Positions 45,897 to 56,839 of a DNA stretch of 64,000 bases are shown piece after piece. The notes under the pieces were generated by a model. The model ran no database searches. It was not told the DNA's origin and worked only from the letters and a program-made list of their open reading frames with translations. The stretch lies in NCBI GenBank assembly GCA_007026445.1, contig VDMD01000007.1, positions 930,001-994,000 on the forward strand, written 5' to 3'. A program made the translations under genes and the position numbers. Origin of the DNA: Schizophyllum amplum (Eukaryota > Basidiomycota > Agaricomycetes > Agaricales > Schizophyllaceae). The first letter of the stretch is position 1, and each line of letters begins with the position of its first letter.

Positions 45897-46157
45897 ATCT
45901 AAGCACAAGGTGCCTGTGTTCTCGTTAGCGAATCAAAGCAGCAGAAGATCTGGGGGAATAGGGGTTAATGAACCGCATATGGTCATTGATCAGACGGCGC
46001 ATTCGCGGTCTGGCTCGCATTCGGACATCGTTTGCTTCTTGTCCTCTACTTCCATCTTCTCCTCCTCGTTGTCCTCCTCGTTGTCCTTCTCGTCGTCCGC
46101 ATTCTCCTCGTCGTCCGCTTTCTCCCCGTTTACTCCGCCCATGTCACTGCGTCCGCC

Positions 46158-48598
46158 ATGACCCCGCCTCCACGTTCTCCCATCGCACTCGAGCCTCACC
46201 GCATCCCAACCACAGAACGCCTCATTAAGAACAGGGCCCAGCTTAATCAATACAACATCATATCTGTCATAGGCGCGGGGTACCATGGCAAGGTCTACTA
46301 TGCGAAGAAGGTCAAGGACCAGTACCCTGTAGGAGTCCGGCGCGTCGTGAGTCCCCAATCGTAGGGGCGTGCAACGGGTAGACTGACACGCACAAACAGG
46401 CGATCAAGGCCCTTCGCCGCGACACCCCTCAGGATCGCACGAGGCTCCTGCGCAGGAACGCTCTCCCCAAGTCCGGGCATACCCCCGTCGGCGACAAGCT
46501 AGGCGCCGCCGAGCCCGAAATCCGTCGCGAAATAGCCATCATGAAGAAGCTCACCCACGCGCATGTTGTCCGCCTCTACGAGGTCATAGACGACAGGATG
46601 CAGGATAAAATCTACATGGGTACGTCCCGTCCACATACTTCTGGTTCAGCTCCGCGCTCGACCTGCGTGTGTTTCGTTCCTGTTTGGCCGCCTGCTGACT
46701 ATATGTTCCAGTGATGGAATATCTCGCCGGCGGGGAAGTGACCTGGACGAGCAATGAACAGCCTATTCTCACAGTGGATCAGACCCGGCGAATCATCAGA
46801 GATGCCATACTTGGGCTCGAGTACTGTAGGTCGCTCTCCCAAACACGCAACGCACCCCCTTGACCCGCGTCTGCTTCAGTGCACTACCAGGGAATCATCC
46901 ACCGGGACATCAAGCCTGCCAACCTTCTGTACAGCCGTGACCGCAGCGTGGTCAAGATCGCCGACTTTGGCATCTCGCAATTCTCGAAGCCTCTTCGGAT
47001 CGAGTCTGCTGGCAAGGTCGCTGCCAACGACATCGTCGACCCCATCCTTCTCGAAAGCAAGGGACTCTCGCGCGCGGGCACTCCCTCATTCCTCCCACCA
47101 GAGTTGGTCTCCGAGCACGCAGGTCCTCGTCCCCCCATCACGAAGGCTGTCGATATCTGGGCTCTTGGCGTTACGCTTTACTGCCTCCTGTTTGGAATCC
47201 TTCCGTGGCGGCCAGACCCGGACATTCCCGTTCAGGCGAAACAGTACAACGTCTGGAAGAAGATCGCCGACGATGACTGGGAGGCGCTACCCACGATGGG
47301 CGCCGATCTCATGCCAACTGGTGGTCGCCATCCATCGGCTGACTCGACAGAGACGGGGGCTAACATCATTCGCCTCCTCGACCATTTTCTGCAGAAAGAT
47401 CCCGCAAAGCGCGTCACGCTGGAGCAGGCTAAGGTACGTGCCATGTGTTCTGGCCCCAAAATATCCCAAGCGCTCAACAATTTTCTAGCAAAACGACTGG
47501 GTCCTCCACCGTATCGCCGGCCCCGACAAGTGGCTCGAAGTCACATCGCAGGGCAAGATCGACGTAGACGACCACGAGACAACGGCGGCGGTCTCCACAG
47601 TCCGCTTCCGTTGGACATGGGGCGCCCGCCTTGGCTTAGGGCGCCGCCTGTCCCAGCTGCTCGGCCGTCGGAAGTCACCTGCGCGCGAAGCCACCGGCGC
47701 CACCAGCCGCAGCGCCGTCCTGGGCCACCGTCCGAGCGGCTCCCTTCACAGCAAGGCCACCAGCCCCCTGCGCCGTCACCCGAAGCGCCTCCCGAGCCTC
47801 AGCTCGCGCAACCTCCGCTCCAAATCCTCCGACCGCTACCCGACCCCGCCGACCGCGCGGCCGCACACGCCCAACAGCCTCAACGGCGTGCCGGGCTCCG
47901 GCGTGCTCAAGTCGTACTATCGCCGCGGGTCCGACATCTTCACGCCCGAGTCGCGCAAGTCGTCCGGCTCGCGGCCCCCCAGCCCCGCCCCGTCCGACCG
48001 CCGCCGCTCGCGCCTCGACTTCCTCACGAACATGCTCCGACCGGTCACCCCTGTGTCGTCCTCGCCCGATACGTCGAGCCCGACCACAACGCGGTCCGCG
48101 ACGTGGGGAAGGAGCAGCATCAGGAGCAAGCGGCAGGCGTTGCGCGAGATGCCATCCGGGTCGATCGCGTCGACGTCGCGGCGCAGCGAGGACGTGCCCG
48201 GGCGGCGGCGGCGCGGGAAGACGTCCGGGCTCGACGCGGCGCACCGCGCGTCAAGCTGGGGCTACGACGACGATCCGGACATCGCGACGCCGAGCTTTTT
48301 CGACGCTGGGCAAGATTTCGAGGAGGTCGTGCAGCACCAGCATCGCGCGGGCATCGACGACGACGATGACGACGATGACTCCTGGTCGTCCTCGGACAGC
48401 GACAACATGTCGCCCGGGGACATCAGCGATGACGAGTTCGAGAACCATGCCACACGCACACCCCTCGTCCTCCCGTCCGACGGCGAGGACGACGAGGACC
48501 CGCCCGAGAACGTGCGGTTCGAGTACGAGTCGACGGCCGAGGACGATGACGAGGGCCTCATGATCTCTCCCAAGAAACGACGACCAACCCAGGCCTAG
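46158..48598 (+). CDS. Serine/threonine kinase, CAMKK / Ssp1 / Sak1-Tos3-Elm1 type
   Basis: Five exons, 46158-46346, 46400-46619, 46712-46825, 46880-47433 and 47489-48598, sum to exactly 729 codons (728 residues). Kinase landmarks are the Gly-rich loop IGAGYHGKVYYAK (about 38-50), AIKAL with the ATP lysine, VMEYLAGGEV (hinge), HRDIKPANLL (182-191), DFGISQF (203-209) and GTPSFLPPEL in place of APE. The long insertion between the DFG and GTPSF motifs and the Glu/Lys-rich segment between the first strands fit calmodulin-kinase kinases, which activate AMPK/Snf1-type kinases in glucose and stress signalling. After the domain comes an LxxTSQGKI-like regulatory motif, a long Ser/Pro/Arg-rich region and an acidic tail with a run of Asp residues. 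Calmodulin binding cannot be judged by eye. Confidence 0.92.
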
Positions 48599-49332
48599 CG
48601 CTTCTCACCCGCTTGCCTACCCTCCCCTCCCCATCCCTCTGCATGTCCAATACCATACCTACGCATCCCCTCTCTCGCACTTACACCTACCGCGCCCATC
48701 GCTGCACACTGTATCTCAAACCAAATACCTGGGACTTGTTCGATATCGATATTCACAGCTTTCCCCACATCTAGAGTAGCATCACTATTGTTTCGTCATT
48801 AGAGCAGCCTGCGTCAGCATGTAATGTATACGTACGACATATGCCTAGAAGTACAACTCGCGCACCGCACGATACAGAAGTCTGCCAACGAGAACAACAT
48901 TGCACAAGGGAAGGTGAGTTTCGTGTAAGGATCGTAAGGATACATTTCATCGCTATGAACAGTCGTGCGCCAATCGTGATAGGGGAGTTACTGCAAAAAA
49001 ATAACAGAATTGGGGGGATGGGAGGGTGAGTGGGGATTGCGCAGAGCGTTATGTAGGATGTGTGTGCAGCAGGTCGGGTGCTTATTTGCGGAGATGGAGC
49101 AAAGCATAAAGATATTTGCCAAAGAATGGATGGGGGTGGGGTCTGGTTGGTCGGTTGGTTTGTCGTCCGGAAGGAGACCATATACAAAAGAAAATGAAGC
49201 ATGGGTTGGTTGGGGGAAGCATATGCATGAAGCGCAATAAGTCAGTCGGGTATCAGGGCATGTCGGTGTCGTTGGTCAGGATATGTGCCGTGGGCGGTAA
49301 GCGAGAGGCATCACGTCGAGGGGCCGGTATCC
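48599..49332. other. Convergent intergenic region
   Basis: About 730 bases between the 3' ends of the kinase and coiled-coil genes, expected to be 3' UTR and spacer. Rich in GGTTGG-type tracts at 49130-49215. No gene was seen. Confidence 0.45.
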
Positions 49333-52328
49333 TCATGTCGGGAAGCCGCGCGCATACATAGCAGCGCCGTTCACTCCTCGCTGCAGGAAGGACCACACCG
49401 CGTCCGTCCCATCTCCAGCACCGGCGTTCCCGAGCATGCCCTCACCCCCGCCGGCGAGGCGGTTGAACGCGCTCCACGCCTCGCGGTCGTAGACAGTCGG
49501 GCCGCCCGGGATCATCTGGTAGTGCGGCTGCGCCGCCGAGGTGAGGTAGAACACCATCGCCGTCGACAGCACGCCCACAGACAGGTGCACCCAAGAGAAC
49601 ACCGGGCGATGGAGCCCCGCGGGCGTCGACTCGGGGTAGATGTACGTGTTGTAGATGTTGTAGAAGCGGCTGCGGCGTGAGGCGCTGCTGGACGCGGAGG
49701 AGCCGGCGGTGGAGGCGGTGGACGAGGGGCCGGCGGCGGACTCGAGGAGCCGCTCGATGACGGCGCAGTCGATGCCGGTCTCCTCCTTGAGGTTGCGCCA
49801 CTCCTCAAGCGCCTCGCGGGAGATGCCCTTGGGGTTCAGAGCGAGGTGGGGGTGGAGCTTGCGCGTGATGCGCTCCTCTTCGTCCTCCTCGTAGGCCGGA
49901 GGCGCGTCTGGGGCGCGCATCTCGGGCACGGGCTTGACCTCGACTTGCTCCGCGACAACGTCGGTCTGCACAGACAAGTCGACGAGGTTGCGCTGGCGCT
50001 CGCGGAACACCTCGACCTCCTTCTCGAGCTCAACGATCCGGTCGACGTATACGGTCTGCACTTCAGGCTCGGTGGCGTCCGTCTGAATCTCCATGGTGGA
50101 AGTCTCCTTCGGCGCAGCCCGCTTCTCGAGCTCGATGATGCGGTCTACGTGCACGATCTGCACCTCCTTCTCGACGGCCATGACATCGGTCTGCACACCG
50201 CCCTCTTGCATGGGCTTGGTGAACATGCCCTCATCGTACTGCACCGCAGAGTCGCTGTAGTGCTTCTCGATGATCACGTCGCCCTTCGTGCCCTTCTTGA
50301 CCTGCAGCAGGAATTCAGATAGGTATGAGATTTAAAGAACGAACAACGTACCCTCTTCCGCCGCGTGATGACCGTCTCCGTCTGGAACTCCTCGTCGCTG
50401 CTCTCAACAACAGTCTCGACCTCCTCTTCAATGGTGCTGTTCCCTTCCTCGCTCTCCTCGCCCTCGCCCTCTTCCCCGTCGTCTTGTCCAGCACCGCGGT
50501 ACCCAAACTTCATCTTGCCGAGCATCTCCGCGCCCAAGCTCTTGCCGACACTGCCGCGCTCGCTGCCGGGCTTGCCGCCGATGGCCTTGGTGGCGGCCTC
50601 GGTCAACAGGCCGCCCGCTTGGCCAGCACGAAGCTCGTCCGTCTCGAAGCGCATGCGGTCGATGGTTTCTTTCAGTATCAGATTCTCGTTCTTCTGCTCG
50701 GTGAGCTCGTCCTGCGCCTGCTGCAGATGCTGGATGTGATCCTGTAGCTCGGTGACCCGATCTTGGAATGTGGCCATCGCGATAGCATGCTGTTGCTGTT
50801 GCTCTAGAAGGCCACTTTCGGCCTCGCGCATTCGAACGATATCACTCTCGCGCTCGCGCAGCTCCGTGCGGTAGCGCTCCGCGAGTTCTGCAGGAAGGCT
50901 CTGTCAGCAAGAAGTCAAGGCAAATGGATCAGATACGCACGACACTGGTCTTGATATTGCTCTCGTAGAGCGAGGTTGGCAGATTTGCTGCTCTCGAGCG
51001 ACTTCTGTAGGCGTCCGACTTCGGCCTCCAAAGCTTGTATCGCAATCCCATTCTGTTGCTTTTCGGGGGTCAAATACGTGAAGTCACAATATAGATCAAA
51101 TACGCACCTCTTTATGGCCCAACTCCTTACCCTGTCGTTTGGCATTCGCCAGCTCATTGCGGAGTTCCTGCAGATGGTTCTGCAGGTCGTCGATGTCAGA
51201 CTCGTTCTCCGCAATCTTGCGCTGATATGTAGCCTCCGCCTCCGCGAGCTTGCGTTGAAGCTCTGTGATCGTTTGCGACAGGATATCCTCGCGGTCGACG
51301 GTGGCAACGCTGGCCGTGCTGATGGTACGGTCGTGGTGGTATTCGCGAATCAGGTCCACGTCCTCATCGCTATCGTCATCTCGATCGCTTGACGATGATG
51401 GGGGGCTGGGGCTCGGTGGCGGACTGGGTGATGTGCGAGAGCGTCCGGGACGAGGCCGAGGTTGAGGCGTGGAAAGCCCGAACGGGTTGTGGTTCTCGTC
51501 CTCCGAGGAAGAGCGGCTGGAGGAGGCGCGCATCGGCGGAGAGAAGGTGGGCAGGTAGTCATTGACAGGCTGAGAAGCGGCGCGCGAGTGGGGCCCAGAG
51601 TACGGCGAAGTGGATGAGGAGGGCGTGGGAGGATTGGACGGTGCACGACGACGACCGCCAGTGGATGAGGAAAGACCACTGCGCTGTTCAAAAGATCAGT
51701 AAGGGTGCTTTGGGCATACGGGTCCACGCACCTCCGAATCACTGGTTGCGCCGTCGATGCTCTTGCGCCTAGACGCAGGCACCGGGCGCCTGTGACTGAA
51801 GCTGCTTGGCGGGTTCGCCTGGCCGATGGGCGTGGTGCGCTGCCTGCGGTCAAACACGCTGGGCCTCGTAGGCGCGGTGGGCGTCTGTGGTGGACGCGAG
51901 CTCGCGCGCCGAGTGCCGGTCGATTCATTGCTGTTCGACCGATCGCTCGAGCCGTCGTGCGCCTCATTTCCACGCCCTCGCTGCTCCTCCCCCTCCTCGT
52001 CCCCCTCGTCGCTGCGCTGCCAACCATTTGGTCGCACCTGACTCGCGATCCACCCAACGAGAACTGAGGGCGTGCAGGTGAGATTTGGGTGCTCCGTGAG
52101 CAAGTTGCGCAGCATATGGATCTGGTCCTCATTCATGAGGTCCTCCCCGCCGTACCGTCGCTGGAATTCGTGGATAACATGGACCAGGGAGTCTGCGGAT
52201 ATGACTGGTGACCCTTGTTCGTCGACATGCGCGCCGGGCTGCGCCATGAATATGTCCCGCAGGTTCTCCTCTATATCTGCGATTGACTGGCGGTTGCGCC
52301 CGTAAAGCGTCTCTTCGGCGTCGTCCAT
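49333..52328 (-). CDS. Large coiled-coil protein with C-terminal membrane anchor, unrecognised
   Basis: Five exons, 52328-51732, 51683-51108, 51058-50941, 50887-50352 and 50301-49333, sum to exactly 932 codons (931 residues). The N-terminal 100 residues are a short folded-looking segment (FQRRYGGEDLMNEDQIHML). A Ser/Arg/Pro-rich disordered region follows, then heptad coiled coil from about residue 345 to 530. An acidic stretch is followed by repeated IQTD/VQTD...VDRI-ELEK units (about 646-730), a PPAY motif (about 743-746) and one hydrophobic helix near residues 845-865 (WVHLSVGVLSTAMVFYLTSA) with about 65 residues beyond it. This fits a tether anchored in a membrane (nuclear envelope, ER or mitochondrion), but no family is recognised. 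It may be restricted to basidiomycetes. Confidence 0.88.
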
Positions 52329-52919
52329 GGCTGTTGTTGGTATTTGCTCGTTGCGGGATGATTATGGTAGAAGACAAGAGCGGTGCATGCCACTGAATGA
52401 TGCTCGGACCAGAACAATAGAGATCCCGTTTGGGTAAACAACATCACGTTGTTCGTGACCGCGTTACATTAAGCTCGCGTGGAGCGGCGGTTCACTCCGA
52501 TTTACTGCACCACGTGACCTGGCTCGGCTGTCGCCACGACATCCATGTTCCGATTCGACTTTAAGCACAGCCCAGAATATTGCCAACGTCTTCGACCTTA
52601 TGGGGAACAGCAGACCGCATCTTGGCCGCCAGCCTGAGTTCTTCCATCTAGGGAATATGTCTCACAAGGCTTGCCACGGCTCGTACAATATTGCCGGATT
52701 TGACCTGCTCTTGACTGGCTTGCTTTCGCTCGACGGTCCAACCGCATGTATCAGCACGTCTTTGTTTTGTTACCCGACTGTCAGAGCTGCCTGGGCTCCC
52801 TGAACGATGCATGTGAATGAAAAGATCGCAATCAACAGCTGGACGCCGGCGCACAAGTGACAACACAGACCATATATGGAGCATAACATTCTTGCGGCTC
52901 GAGGGGCACGTCGAACCAA
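52329..52919. other. Intergenic region
   Basis: Upstream region of the coiled-coil gene and 3' flank of GST paralog B. No further feature was seen. Confidence 0.4.
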
Positions 52920-53956
52920 CTAAGCCGAAATGGCCTTGATTCCCTCCGCATTTGCCAACCACGACTGTCGCGAAGTGATGTCCTTGTACCATCTGCACGC
53001 GCGAGCCATCATAGTCAGTATTCCAACAAGCGGCTTCAACCTTGTCCGCTGCACGCACCTCGCCACATTCGGCTTCGACTCCATGAAATCGCATCCCACC
53101 TGTGACAGCCGCGTCGCGTACGGGATGTGGAAAAGGTCGGCGAGCGTGAAGGTCTGTGGTGGATTGAAGTCAGTGATGGGGGTGTAGAGAAACAGCGATG
53201 AGGGGCGACGCGTCTTCGGTACAAGCAAACTGCGACCGGTAGTACAACCAGGCCTGATGAAGCCGCTCTACGCACCTCGCCACCCATGTACTTCTGTTCG
53301 CCCAAAATCTTATCATAAACGTCGAGGTTCTGGTCCAACTTGGCCCGCGCCTCGTCGAAAACCTGATCATTCCCCTTCAGGCCCAACAGCCTATTTTGTA
53401 CATCAGTCCGTGGTCCTACAGCCCAGTAGTCTCACACTCACGGCTTATACACCCTCTCCGTGAACATCATCCGCACGACCGGGTCGAACGTGCATTGCTC
53501 GATCGAGATGCCCTGCTCGACCCGCGTGTACTCTTCGAGGTGGTCCACAGGGAAGAGCGCGCGCCCGCCCCGGTCGGCGTACTTGCGACAGAGGTAGCGA
53601 CAGATGGCCCGGGACTCGTAGAGGATGAGGCCGGAGTCGTTCTATGACGGTGGCGGATCGGTAAGTGGGGTGCTCGGAAGCCATCTGGAATACAGTAACA
53701 AAGGTGTGGGATGAAACGACGATTTGCGCAACGAGGTGGTGGTTGGTGGTGGGTGAAAAAGATCCGAGACGAGGCGACGACTTACGATGTATGGTACGCA
53801 TCCAAAGGGCTGGTGCGCGACGTGCTCGGGCTGTTTGTGCTCGCCTTGCAGCAGGTCGAGCTTGATGAACTCGAATGGGAGGTTCAGCTCGTGCAGCACC
53901 AGTGATACCATCGGCGTCGTCGTCGAGAGATCGGAGCCGTAGAGTTTGAGCACCAT
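52920..53956 (-). CDS. Glutathione S-transferase, phi-type (paralog B)
   Basis: Five exons, 53956-53786, 53641-53442, 53390-53276, 53153-53059 and 52992-52920, sum to 218 codons (217 residues). The exon borders and phases are the same as in paralogs A and C, and exon lengths differ only by one codon in exon 4. Key residues are LYGSDLSTTTPMV (Ser11), EHVAHQPFGCVPYI, ESRAICRYL, KYMGGETFTLADLF and ITSRQSWLAN. Protein sequence is clearly more diverged from A and C than those are from each other, and introns 1 and 4 are longer (144 and 122 nt in the first and third positions), so it is the older copy. A conserved Arg before VPYI is Cys here. Confidence 0.92.
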
Positions 53957-55247
53957 GATGGAGGCCTCGATAGAGGATGCTGCCTGATATAGGAGACGGA
54001 AAATGGGAGACGAGGAACACGCGTGAAGAGCAGGAGGGGGATGCCAGGAAGAACAGGGGGAAGGAGGAAAAGGGGAGAAGAGGAAGATGAAGATGACCGC
54101 TGCCAGCCGTTTAAGACAGCCAAATTAATGAGAGTGAGAGCATGCTATGGGCTTAGAGTGCTTGCTGCTAGTCTAACGTCGTCCAACAGCATGGCACACC
54201 CGGCGCCACCAGGGCTAAAGTCATTGAGTGCAGGGCATTTGAATGGCATTACACTGGTCGTTGGGTGACATTACACGGGATGCGGTGGTCCCGTATAATA
54301 CGTAGCTGCCAGAATCGAGGCAAAGGGCGCGTGTTGAGCGGACTCTGGAAGCGCGCGAGTTTAACGTCCGAGACCATTGAGTGGCAGGCCCGGTCGAAGG
54401 CAATGGGTGGGCCCGTAGAGTAGGCTACAGACGATGACCTGACGCAGACACCTTTGAGCGGTCTTCGTGCTAACTGGCGTGGATCTTTGTGACGGATGTA
54501 AATCGCGTGGGAGCTGTTGCAGTGAGGTGGTTGTTGGGCGGTCGCGCATGGACAATGTCAAGAGTCTCCCGGGGATAGCCGGTGCTGCACCACGCTTTGG
54601 GCGCGTGGCTCAATCCTCCTGCCGCCACGACTCTTCCTTGCTTGACGAGGGCGGCCATACTGACAGACATGGCCATCTCAGCGACTCATCAGTGTCAGAC
54701 ATCACTCGGATGTACGCTCTGGCTGAAAGCGGTCGCGTGACTCTGGACACCCATACTCATCCTCGTTACAACGGCGTCAAGTGACTCCACTAGTACAAGT
54801 GTGCCACGGTCGACTGGTTATCCTGCGCTATGGCTCTGTAAAAGGAGGCTTCCGGATCCTTTCTGGCCCAAGATCTCTTTTATATCGGCCTTCGGCGCCC
54901 TTGTGAAGCTGAGTCGCCAGCGGGGGAGACTCGCTATCGGATCGTCTTGTTGATCGCCCTCCTCATGCTTGGCCAAGACCATCGCGCGTGCCACGATGCA
55001 CAAGAACCCCTACGCGTTCTCCGAATTCACTATTCCATAAATCTGGAGATGTGCTGAGTAAGGGGCTTCATTTCTGCGGTTTATATAACCGTGACCGTCC
55101 TCAACGATGCTCATCTGCCGTCTGCCCTACTTCAGGGCCCGTTGTCGCCCACTCCGGAAAACATCGATAATCGGTAAAGCTCCCGGCACTGCGTTCTGAT
55201 TCATCGACTGCTTCAGAGAATAACTTCCTCTGCCGATCTACGCTGCC
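53957..55247. promoter_or_regulatory. Divergent intergenic region between GST paralogs B and C
   Basis: About 1.3 kb between divergent GST starts. From about 54915 on, the sequence is the duplicated upstream flank shared with paralog A, including the conserved block around 55000-55055 (TTCTCCGAATTCACTATTCC). A TATATAA box at 55082-55088 lies about 160 bases before the paralog C start; the paralog A copy has lost the exact match. No other gene was seen. Confidence 0.5.
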
Positions 55248-56285
55248 ATGGTTTTCAAGCTCTATGGCGCCGATCTTTCGACGACGACACCGATGGTCGC
55301 GATTGTACTGCACGAGCTGAACGTACCTTTTGTCTACTTCCCGGTCGACATGTTGAGCGGGGGACATAAACAGCCTGAATTCGTCGCCAAGCAACCGTTC
55401 GGACGCGTGCCCTACATCGTACGTCGCCGCCCCGTGTGGTTTCGATGTTGATGAACTACTCGCTTGCTGATCCATATCGTGCAGGACGACGATGGCTTTG
55501 TGCTTTTCGAGAGTCGCGCCATCTGCCGGTATCTCTGCCGCAAGTACGCTGACCGCGGTGGCAATGCGCTGTATCCCCAGGACGACCTCGCAGCTTTCGC
55601 GCGGGTCGAGCAGGGCATCTCTATAGAGATGTCTTCGTTTGACGAGGTTATACGCGCCATGTTCACAGAGCTCGTCTACAAGCCGTGAGTGCACTATCCT
55701 CCTGTATTCTCAGCGGCGAAGCTAAGTAAGATGGCAGAATGAGAGGAGTGGAAGGGGATCGCGAGCTCTACGAGCAAGCCAGCGAGAAACTCAGCCAGAA
55801 TCTTGACGTGTACGACAAGATATTGGGAGAGCAGAAGTACATCGGGGGCGACGTCAGTGGAATAGATGACTAGCTTGTTCTGCCACTGATTCAACCGCAT
55901 CCGCAGACCTTCACCCTTGCTGACCTCTTCCACATCCCGTATGCGACGCGGCTGCTGCCGAAGGTGGGATGCGATTACATGGAGACAAAGCCGAACGTGG
56001 CAAGGTAAGGAACGATGATCATGACAGTATTCCGAACTGACGCCTCGTTCAGATGGTACAAGGATATCACCTCTCGTCCGTCGTGGCTTGCCAACAAGGA
56101 CGGCGTCAAGGCAGTCTCGCCATAATCAGCGCCGAGCTCGCGATGGAAGCATGGTGTTCGTCTGCTATGCATACTTTGTAGCGATGTAGTGGGAGGAGAA
56201 GTTCCTTTAAGTTTTATCTGGAAGTTGTATATCATCAGAAAGGGACTTAACTTCGAGTAACCAAGTACGGACAATTGAACGTTGC
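54915..56285 (+). repeat. Segmental duplication, copy 2 (inverted relative to 37165-38545)
   Basis: This block, with GST paralog C inside, matches the reverse complement of about 37165-38545 across upstream flank, all five exons, introns and about 160 bases of 3' flank. End points are set by eye and may be off by some tens of bases. Confidence 0.75.
55248..56125 (+). CDS. Glutathione S-transferase, phi-type (paralog C)
   Basis: Five exons, 55248-55418, 55485-55684, 55738-55852, 55907-56004 and 56053-56125, sum to 219 codons (218 residues), each the same length as in paralog A. Ser11 in LYGADLSTTTPMV, HKQPEFVAKQPFGRVPYI, FESRAICRYL, GGDTFTLADLF and ITSRPSWLAN are the family landmarks. Exon 2 differs from paralog A by a single residue in 67. 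The donor of intron 3 is GTCAGT. Role: glutathione conjugation or peroxide reduction in the cytosol is inferred from the family. The recent duplication may reflect selection for dosage in detoxification, but this is not shown by sequence. Confidence 0.92.
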
Positions 56286-56839
56286 TCTCGAACATCCGCA
56301 CGTCAGACGCGCCAATTATTCAGAAGGTACTCGAGAAGGGCGCCAGAGCATGTCCTCGCTGGTTAGGAAATTGCCCAGAGTCGATCCTGCAGTTGTAGCT
56401 CAGTTCTTCAACTCCTAACATTGCGCCAGCGCTCGTGAATAAAAAAATGCCATGCGAGTGCTAAAGACTGACGGTAAAGAGGAACATCGTCTCAGTAGTC
56501 GAGGTGAGAAGTTCAGGACTCGAAAGCTTGATCAAAGCCTGCAGTGAAAGCTGGGAATTCATGAAAGACGCGTCAGGAACTCTTGGGCAAGCTATGGCAA
56601 AGGCAAATGTATCATCTTGGTCAAGTCTTCGAATGACATATAGTTTAGTTCGATGTTTCGAGTTCACTGAAAGATCGAAGTCAGGTTGAACTTGAAGCTG
56701 ACTTGAAGGCCGTGGCAAGCTTGAAATCCATTGTTCGACGAATGCAGTAAATGTTCACGTTCAGGCGTCGGATGCCGGCCCGGTTCTCCACACCAGCGAA
56801 CTCCAAACGAGCTGGTCGTTCCGAACGACGACCACGACG
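56126..56839. other. Intergenic region
   Basis: The first 160 bases are the duplicated GST 3' flank. The remainder should include the ABC transporter promoter. Short open frames here have no coding features. Confidence 0.4.
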
